A program made the translations under genes and the position numbers. From assembly GCF_051020985.1 (NCBI RefSeq), contig NC_134999.1:16559660-16623659 (forward strand): DNA of 64,000 nucleotides. Reading direction: 5' to 3'. Below, piece after piece: positions 49,501 to 55,691 of the stretch (the stretch's first letter is position 1; each line of letters opens with the position of its first letter). This DNA is from Nomia melanderi (Eukaryota > Arthropoda > Insecta > Hymenoptera > Halictidae). Below the pieces are notes generated by a model. The model had not been told where the DNA came from. It did no database searches and saw only the letters and a program-made list of their open reading frames with translations.

Positions 49501-51256
49501 ACCCCGTGGCAGTCAACGTGTTAAGTGTTGATTATAATAATTTACACGCCTTAGCGTGTAAAAGTTGAACTTTTTGAAACTATCGAATACATTGTTCATT
49601 CGTATTCATACGTTAATATTTATGAATTTTGTAATGCATAGATATTGTTATAATCATGAACAAAAATTCGAGCAAAAGAGGGTTGATATGCTTATATTTG
49701 ATTCTACAAGAAATATTTAAAAAGTTCTTCGTTTTTCAATGGGAGTTCCAAGTGTTACCCCATATACACCCCACGCGGCACGGAACGTGTTTACCGATGT
49801 CGATGGTAACGCTACCATAAAGCGCTTGTTGGTAAAAGTCTGTCACTCTAGAACAGTGGTTGCCAAAGATGTAGTTTAACTAACACTAGACAATCAACAC
49901 TGTGGGTTAATTAACACTAGATTCACGGAACGCGTCGACTCGACTCATATTGAATTTTCTAAACATTATTTGCTAAGTGTTTTGCTAATCGTCTACGTTT
50001 AAACCTCTAATTTCCGAAATCTGAAGGAATATCGATTTTTCTGAAAACGATAGAACAAGCTGTACAATAAATGTCCGTGAATCTAGTGTTAAGATACGAG
50101 TCCCTAGTTGTAGAGGTTTCACATCGTTTTAGATCGATTCGAAGTGTTTTTGCTTCCTCCAATATCGAGTACAGTGCTAGCAATAAAACAGTTTGAGAAC
50201 CACTGTTTTAGAATTATAAAGTTACTCTTAACCCTTTGCGAAGATTCTTTAAAATATACACGTTCAGCAGATGAAGCTAAATTAATTGGAAAAAATGAAA
50301 GTACGTACTGATCTCTTGCTGTTCGAGTAATTAACACGTTGAATTGTTTGAAACAATTACAATAAGAAAATTCATATTGAATCGAAATATTTAGCAACAC
50401 CAGAAGCTAGATAATAGTGCAATACGAGTGATACCAAAACATTAATAATTATTTCTAATACTATTTTCCTCTATCATAAAGGAGTGAACCTTACTATAAC
50501 AAAACCCTCGAAATTCTCTTGTCAGTCAACGCATTGAATCATTTGTTTCTGACTTAGCATTCTGAATATGAAAATTCGATCTCGCCGAAAGGATATTCGT
50601 CCGCAAAGGGTTAGAGTGTTCTTAGAACTTGTCCAATTCTGCGCAGTTCGCTTCATTCTTAACACGTTGAATGCCAACCAAATCAAATTACAATTCGCTC
50701 AACTAAACAATGATTATTCGAAGAAATATCTATATTATAAACAACACTACCTAACGCAGTGACATTCAGATCAATATGCAACAATAACACTGCAATCGAA
50801 CGATTCAATATTACATTTTCCCCATTTTGCTCAATGAAATCACGTGGCGTTCAACGTGTCAAACGAACAGCCTCCATCTGTGACAGAATTAGACAAAGAC
50901 GAAGCGCGGGCACAAAAGTGTCTCGATTTCTCACGAACATGTCAAGCGATCGTTTCCATGTGCACGTTCGATTCCATACATAGAGAAAGAGCGGTTCTGA
51001 TTCAAATGGTGTCGGGGATTTCAATCGAGCATCTTGACCACTCTGCATAACCCCTTTTCTCGAGAAGCACTCTAGTACGATACGCGTATGAATCCCGATG
51101 TAGACCGACGGAAACACTTCAACGCGATTTCGTTTGCCGTCAGGTGCCGGCCCTGGGCTCAAGGGAGACCTCGACGACGGCGGGGGCACCAGTGACTCGC
51201 GGCTGTCCGAACAGGAAGAAGAAGCAATCGCCATGTCCATGGTGCCAACATCCTGA
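42620..51256 (+). CDS. Two-pore-domain potassium channel (K2P/TWIK family), five exons
   Basis: Exons: 42620-42874, 44331-44682, 45810-46201, 46807-47254, 51144-51256. All junctions are GT/AG and phases agree (0, 1, 0, 1), giving 519 residues. Order: Cys-rich N-terminus (CCCCSCSTSTSTK), TM1 about 53-78, extracellular cap in exon 2, first pore signature TTIGYG at 200-205 (split by intron 2), TM2 about 213-237, a cytoplasmic loop with a seven-proline run, TM3 about 368-386, second pore TIGFGD at 409-414, TM4 about 430-452, then an acidic tail ending AMSMVPTS. Two pore loops and four helices define the K2P family, which sets resting K+ conductance at the plasma membrane. The start is the first ATG after an in-frame TAG at 42491; an alanine-coding GCN tract lies between them. 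Introns 2 and 4 are packed with TTAA elements. It is a paralogue of the channel ending at 3791. The stop at 51254-51256 may be leaky. Confidence 0.9.
43139..43386. mobile_element. TTAA MITE, A family (248 bp), in K2P intron 1
   Basis: Ends TTAACCCTTTGCACTCGAC and TTAAGTGCAAAGGGTTAA. Confidence 0.75.
43669..44152. mobile_element. TTAA element, O family, carrying a C element, in K2P intron 1
   Basis: Left end TTAACACATTGCGTAGCGGC. The same O-plus-C composite lies at 57709-58167 in another gene. The right end (GTCAACGTGTTAA) differs from that copy. Confidence 0.6.
43794..44033. mobile_element. TTAA MITE, C family (240 bp), nested in O
   Basis: Ends TTAACCCTTAGCACTCCAGG and GAGTTCAAAGAATTAA. 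Confidence 0.75.
44707..45159. mobile_element. TTAA MITE, E family, carrying a B element, in K2P intron 2
   Basis: Left end TTAACAGGTTGAATGCC with GTCACCGGTGAC; right end GCGGCATTCAACGTGTTAA. Confidence 0.7.
44775..44986. mobile_element. TTAA MITE, B family (212 bp), nested in E
   Basis: Ends TTAACCCTTTGCGGGCGAAG and TTCGTCCGCGAAGAGTTAA. Confidence 0.7.
45249..45793. mobile_element. E1 element with about 165-bp internal tandem repeats, in K2P intron 2
   Basis: Left end TTAACACGTTGACTGCCACG. GCCATGTTGAATGCTTGG-type units recur at about 45281, 45441, 45602 and 45773. It stops only 17 bp before exon 3 and has a reverse-complement relative at 49273-49524. Confidence 0.65.
46436..46545. repeat. 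AT-rich microsatellite in K2P intron 3
   Basis: Runs of TATATA and TTATTATTATTA. Confidence 0.85.
46540..46770. mobile_element. D3-family element, left end lost, in K2P intron 3
   Basis: Interior and right end (GACCAAGGGGTTAA) match 48748-48986. Confidence 0.5.
47373..47708. mobile_element. TTAA MITE, K family (336 bp), in K2P intron 4
   Basis: Perfect ends TTAACCTCTTAGGCACG and CGTGCCTAAGAGGTTAA; a short ATAGTTACTTTAATATT repeat inside. Confidence 0.75.
47705..47851. mobile_element. TTAA MITE, L family (147 bp)
   Basis: Ends TTAACACGTTCAACCCGGCG and GGGTTGAACGTGTTAA, with GACCACCGGTGGTTC near the right end. Shares a TTAA with each neighbour. Confidence 0.7.
47945..48375. mobile_element. 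TTAA MITE, B family, nested in Q and carrying F
   Basis: Left end TTAACCCTTTGCGGACGAAT; right end TCGTCCGCAAAGGGTTAG. Confidence 0.7.
48022..48246. mobile_element. TTAA MITE, F family (225 bp), nested in B
   Basis: Ends TTAACACTAGAACTACCGAG and CGGTAGTTCTAGTGTTAA, with CCAGTCATTTTGACTGG inside the right end. Confidence 0.75.
48514..48751. mobile_element. TTAA MITE, D2 family (238 bp)
   Basis: Left end TTAACTCCTTGCCTGATTTG; right end ATTGTAATGGGTTAA. Confidence 0.6.
48748..48986. mobile_element. TTAA MITE, D3 family (239 bp)
   Basis: Left end TTAACCCCTTGTAATGTGTC; right end GGGCAAGGGGTTGA. Confidence 0.65.
48983..49793. mobile_element. R element: long-arm foldback element (about 810 bp) with nested E1
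   Basis: Outer ends ACACGTTCCGTGCCG and CGGCACGGAACGTGT. The arms (about 48984-49260 and 49530-49792) remain partly complementary for roughly 250 bp. E1 sits at the centre. Confidence 0.6.
49273..49524. mobile_element. E1 element, reverse orientation, nested in R, in K2P intron 4
   Basis: Right end GTGGCAGTCAACGTGTTAA. The interior is the reverse complement of 45249-45480, nearly identical by eye. Confidence 0.65.
49911..50092. mobile_element. TTAA MITE, G family (182 bp)
   Basis: Ends TTAACACTAGATTCACGG and CCGTGAATCTAGTGTTAA, perfect inverted ends of 18 bp including TTAA. Confidence 0.75.
50228..50614. mobile_element. TTAA MITE, B family, carrying an E-type element
   Basis: Left end TTAACCCTTTGCGAAG; right end TTCGTCCGCAAAGGGTTAG. 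Confidence 0.65.
50331..50536. mobile_element. TTAA MITE, E-type (206 bp), nested in B
   Basis: Left end TTAACACGTTGAATTG followed by the palindrome ATTGTTTGAAACAAT; right end GTCAGTCAACGCATTGA. Confidence 0.65.
50659..50862. mobile_element. TTAA MITE, E family (204 bp), in K2P intron 4
   Basis: Left end TTAACACGTTGAATGCC; right end GGCGTTCAACGTGTCAA. Confidence 0.65.
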
Positions 51257-51298
51257 CAGCATCAGGCCAGGAGTCCCGGTGACGGGAAGCTCCTGGCC
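51254..51298 (+). promoter_or_regulatory. Leaky-stop context and readthrough stem-loop
   Basis: The stop is TGA followed by C, the weakest termination context known for eukaryotic UGA. After 8 unpaired bases (51257-51264) comes a hairpin: 51265-51273 pairs perfectly with 51290-51298 (9 bp), and 51274-51278 pairs with 51283-51287 (5 bp). The loop is GTGA (51279-51282), with a 2-nt bulge at 51288-51289. A stable stem about 8 nt after UGA is the arrangement described for stimulated readthrough in some viral and cellular mRNAs. The pairing is seen directly; function is inferred. Confidence 0.6.
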
Positions 51299-51775
51299 CA
51301 TGCATCCAACACTGCCATAAAACCGTCGCCCGGCCACCACTCTCTGCCACGTAAGAAGTCAACAGACCCGAGGAACGCCTCGGTGCAACAGTTCCAACGG
51401 GCCCAATCTCTGAGGCGGAGCTGCCTGTCGCCGACCCAGTACCACCATCAACAGCACCATCAGCACCGCCAGCAAGAGAGTTCCCTGCACTTCGAATACT
51501 TCGTCCCGAGGAGCGTCAGCGAGTTCAATCTGGCCGCCGCTGCTGTCACCGACATGGCCGTGCCGCCCCCGCCCCCTTCCTCCGTGCTCCGCCCCTCGTC
51601 CGCGATCACTCCGCCCCTAGCCGCCGTCGGGAACCCGGCGAACCAGTCGCGGCTGCTCGAGTGCACCAGCACGGCGACCAGGAGCCGCGAGAAGATGGTC
51701 ACGTTCGAGGACGAGGGCGTGACGTCCACGCCCACTAGGAAGAACGTCTCCGGCCTGGACAATGTTTTCATGTGA
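51257..51775 (+). CDS. In-frame C-terminal extension of the K2P channel (candidate stop-codon readthrough product)
   Basis: After the TGA at 51254-51256 the same frame stays open for 172 codons to TGA at 51773-51775. The sequence is not UTR-like: it has C/G-rich third positions. It also holds ordered protein features: a basic stretch (LPRKKSTDPRN), QRAQSLRRSCLS, a Gln/His-rich run, HFEYFVPRSVSEFNLAAAAV, a proline run, KMVTFEDEGVTSTPTRK, and an end reading SGLDNVFM. The RxxS/T-type motifs suggest a regulated cytoplasmic tail (inference). Reaching it needs readthrough of the TGA or removal of the stop by splicing. One possible phase-0 intron is 51242-51391, but both its splice sites are weak. 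The extended protein would have 692 residues. Confidence 0.62.
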   Translation, partial: QHQARSPGDGKLLAHASNTAIKPSPGHHSLPRKKSTDPRNASVQQFQRAQSLRRSCLSPTQYHHQQHHQHRQQESSLHFEYFVPRSVSEFNLAAAAVTDMAVPPPPPSSVLRPSSAITPPLAAVGNPANQSRLLECTSTATRSREKMVTFEDEGVTSTPTRKNVSGLDNVFM

Positions 51776-53220
51776 CGCTGCAATTATGGCTTGGTGGGAC
51801 TCGATCGTATTCGGATTGACGTATTCGGGCGTGGACGTTGAAGGCGATTCAGAACGGTTAGGGGATTTAGGGGATGAATTATGGTGGATTTAAGAATGGA
51901 GCCTGAGGATCGGTTTGGAGGGAGAATAGAGACGAGATTGAAGGGACGGGTGAATGACGATCGCCTCTCCGTTGACGGGACTATCGATGTACAGATCGTC
52001 TGTAAGAAGAGATTCGGGCAGGTGTATCAATGGGACTCCATGAGTCCCCGGGGCCCAGTGGAAGCGGTCCGCCGGGACGAGAGACGCTAGATTTCTACCG
52101 TTTAAATTATAACGACCGTTACTGTAACACTAATCAATACTCTTATCGCTGCTGATACTCTTCTTCTTACTATTATCGTTGCTAGGTTACACAGACGCCA
52201 GCCGGGCGGAAACTCACTTTGTACGGCGCGGGGATGCGTCAGACTTCAACTATCGAACTACGAGACTATGTTACCTCTTTCACGTCGTGTTATCTTTAAG
52301 TATGTAAGTTACCGTTTAATTAAGCATCCGTTGGATAAAATGATCGTTTGAGTAAGCGGAGGCGTTTCTGTGTTAGGCCCCGCCCATCGCTTCGCTCCGC
52401 CCATCGCTCCGCCCTTGGAGCCTCTGATCGAGTACAGGTCGGATCGTTTTTATTATATTAGATAATTCGATTCTATGGGTTGCTTGTTATCAGTGTTATC
52501 GTTCGTTGAATTTGATTTTGTTTTGTACGTATATTTTAAGATATGTTTGTTCGTGCTTAAAGTAGATACATGTATTGTGAACGAGGAAAGAGGTGATGTA
52601 GTGGGACAAGAAAGACACAGCCTTAAACACTTAAATATTGTTACAAAAGACAAGATATCGTGTAAGGTTTAGAAGAATGGACGGTCACGCAGCTACAACG
52701 GTCTGTCCTAGGCGTTAACACTTTAAGGGAAAAGAATCTTGTTTAACCGATGCGTCGGGAGTCACTTAATTTTAATACGAACCGACATGCCGTGTGTATA
52801 TGTATGTGTGAGGCACGGAAAGTGCGGTTTCGACGGTGAACTTTCACGGACGACGACCGGCACAGAGGACCTCTCTGTCGAGCGTCTCGGTATCATTAAC
52901 GGACCAAGTCTAGTCGACCTCAGTTCACGTGAAAGCAGAATCGTTTGATCGCTAGACTGGATCGAGGCTCAACGAGTGTTCAAATACGCTGTTTATATAT
53001 ACATACGTGTCTCTTTCTCGATAAAAATGGATTTTCATTAAAGCAGACGAAGTAAAACCGAGCTGTGTCTATGGGCGTCTTTCTTTCCACGGTGAAACTC
53101 CTCCCATGTACCGTTACGAACTTCCATTGGCGCAAGAACACGCCCACCGCGTGGGAACGCCTCAAGGCTCAATAGAGGCGGAAACCTCGCTCAACTTTCA
53201 ACAGTCGATTGATTGTAGAT
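51776..53220 (+). other. 3' flank, probable 3'UTR of the K2P gene
   Basis: Moderately GC-rich single-copy DNA with no TTAA element, unlike the introns. It includes a short repeat (GCTCCGCCCATCGC-type, about 52377-52415). ATTAAA near 53037 is a candidate poly(A) signal. No coding frame looks real. Confidence 0.35.
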
Positions 53221-53432
53221 ACATATAATGAAACTGACAAATATCATACAAAAAGTATTTAAACTAAATACTGTTGATTAAAGGACCTTGAAACGTATCC
53301 AAGGTAAGTTATTCGGCATCCAGTGGCTAAAAAATTAGTATATTTACTCCTGATTTAAATTCCTCGAAAAAATACAATACAAATACGGGATCGATGATTT
53401 TAGACGATATAAACGTTCATCGATTTTCCTCC

Positions 53433-53875
53433 TTAATCGTCGTCCTCTTCACAGTAGTCCCACTCTTCTTCTTGACTATTTTGTCTGATCGGTTGCGCCG
53501 TCAGAGTCTCCTCGTCATTGTGATCGACGTAACTTTGACCGAATCCCAAGTTTTGTATGAACTCTATAAACATTTGTATTTAGACAATGATAGAAACGAG
53601 GATTGAAGAGATCGGTAAAGGACCGTTGAGCAAGGAACTTCCGGTAGACCTTTGATTTTGCTTATCAGACTGTCGCCCTTTTCCTTCTCGGCAGCTTCGT
53701 CGTCATCGGTTTCCGGTTTTATGTTCTCGTAGACGGTGCACCCGATGTCCATCGTGTGATTCAGAATGAACTGGACGGTGCAGAGGATCATGAAGATTAA
53801 GATCGGCAGGGAGAGCATGGTTTCGACGTCGTTCAGGATAAGGTTCAACCATTCCGGCAGCAACTCGTAACTCAT
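53433..53875 (-). CDS. Small single-pass membrane protein with acidic C-terminus, unknown function
   Basis: Two exons on the minus strand, 53875-53650 and 53563-53433, joined over an 86-bp intron (donor AAAG|GTCTAC, acceptor TTTATAG|AG) that keeps the frame. The product has 118 residues. Residues 1-18 are amphipathic (MSYELLPEWLNLILNDVE) and about 21-38 form one hydrophobic helix (LSLPILIFMILCTVQFIL). A charged stretch follows (KPETDDDEAAEKEKGD), then IKEFIQNLGFGQSYV and a strongly acidic end (EEEWDYCEEDDD). I do not recognise the family. Without the intron the frame ends after about 103 residues; the spliced version is preferred because it removes a stop and joins two codon-biased stretches. 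It lies tail-to-tail with the K2P gene, about 1.7 kb beyond the end of its extended frame. Confidence 0.6.
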
Positions 53876-54290
53876 CTTCGCGCGAATGGTATCGATAAGG
53901 TGCAGTCGTCGATGGCAACGTTCAATTTAACCGTCGGTGATTCAGCTTTCTTCGAGACGGTCGATCGCGGTATTTCGACAGGGTTTCCTCGTGAAAATTA
54001 CGGCGAAAATTCGTATGTCATACTCTTGTCAATTTAGTTAAAGGAAGATGACATTGTCGAAACACAATTGGACGAATCTTCGCCGATTAAGAACGGGCAA
54101 AAGCTGAATGTTCAAATTGCTCGGGAAATCGACTGTCTGTATTGAACTAGACCGAGTATCGAATGTAAATTTCTTTTCATTATCATTCCGATATCATTTA
54201 CAACGTTACCGGCGAAGTATACATGAATAAAAGATGGATTTTACGATGATTCTTTTGTGTAAAAGGAGCAGACGGTTTTTTGTGCCCTTC
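53876..54290. other. Upstream region of the small membrane-protein gene
   Basis: Single-copy DNA, probably its promoter and 5'UTR on the minus strand. No specific motif identified. Confidence 0.3.
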
Positions 54291-54309
54291 AAGATTCTAA
54301 GAGGCGAGT

Positions 54310-54800
54310 TTGAGAGTTATATTTGAGCCGTTCGAACTCCTTTGAGAAGCCTCTGGAGCCATCTGGAGAATCTTTTCGTACCCTCACGAGAAATGCATTG
54401 TGTCTCCTGGAGAAACCCCTCTAACCTTCTGGAGAAGCCCCTCGGACCCCCTTGAGAAACCCCTGAAGCCACCTCGAGAAACCCCTCAAACCCCCTTGAG
54501 AAACCACTGAAACCACCTCGAAAAACGCCATGAACCTTTACGAGAAACTCCTCGGACCCCCTGGAGAATTACTCCTTGGCAAGACACTGCACGACAAGGG
54601 GTTCGAAGGGTTTCTCAAGGGAGTTCGAGGGGATTCTCGAGGTGGCTTCAAGAGTTTCTTAAGGGGGTGCGAGGGGTTTCTTATAGGGGTTCAAGGCGTT
54701 TCTCAAGGGGGTCAAAGGGGTTTCTCGTAGAGGTTCGAGGGGTTTCTCGAGGAGACACGAGAGATTTCTCATGAGGATTCCAAAGTTTTCTCTATTTTAT
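54310..54800. repeat. Minisatellite arranged as an inverted repeat
   Basis: The left half repeats CCTTGAGAAACCCCTCGAA-like units of about 18-36 bp. The right half, from about 54590, repeats their complement (GGGGTTTCTCAAGGGGG-like). Confidence 0.75.
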
Positions 54801-54879
54801 TAATAGCATAGAATAATCGTGTCTAATATATTAAAAATCTATTAAGATAATAATTTTTAAAAACCCACCCCTTTGTCCA

Positions 54880-55690
54880 CAATTGATAGCGCCACCTATT
54901 TTAAGAACGCTCAAACTTCTAGCCAAATAATACCAAAAGATCTCCACTAGATGGCGCCACCGAATAAACTATTATCTACCTTTCTCACTCCCACATATCC
55001 AACCTTCTCTTTACTCCCATAATTAGTGGCGCCGCCTATTACAAGAATGCTCAAACTTCTTCGCTAGAATCTTGTCGATATAGTAGATAACTTCTTAATT
55101 GACCGTATTAGTTTATTGTATTTACCGATTGTTATATTTTTCGTTGCCAAGATTGTTAACTTTACAATATACTTTTCACTTGTTGTATATTTTTATTCAA
55201 TTCATTAAAAGTTCTTCAAAGAGACAAGACGTTTAAAAAGAATAATAAATATTGCTTATAAATTGCCAATTGCTCACTAATCAGAATACCTAATAAACGC
55301 ATCAGACCCACCTCTCATCAATTAATTCACTACAAATCACTTCTATACGAAATCAAAATAATAAAATAATTATTATAACATATTCGTCGTGGTAAATGTT
55401 TAAATGAATGTTCAAACACTATGATACAATTTAAACTTCTGTCGTAATAATGAATATTATCATAAAACCCATAGATTATAGTCAAAGTATTTGAATCTTC
55501 AAGTTACATCAAACATATTTTGAACTACATAGAAACAACGATGTTTATATACATGGCCCATGTAACCCAGGCAATAAACAAATAGAACTTACTATCGATG
55601 TAACAACCCACAGCTGTCTAAACTATTATTCCCATACTCGAGAAACAGATGTCATTCACGTAAACGTCAAGCAAACTCGTTTGTCCGCGC
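54880..55690. other. AT-rich intergenic DNA with a short duplication
   Basis: GGCGCCGCCTATTACAAGAATGC-type sequence occurs twice, near 54890 and 55030. The last part should hold the LRRC27-like promoter and leader. Confidence 0.35.
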
Positions 55691-55691
55691 C

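Noticed and set aside
51460..51783. 107-codon antisense frame under the K2P extension
   Set aside because: Shadow of the GC-rich coding extension on the other strand.
54530..54730. 66-codon frame with repeated GFLKGVRG
   Set aside because: Produced by the palindromic minisatellite.
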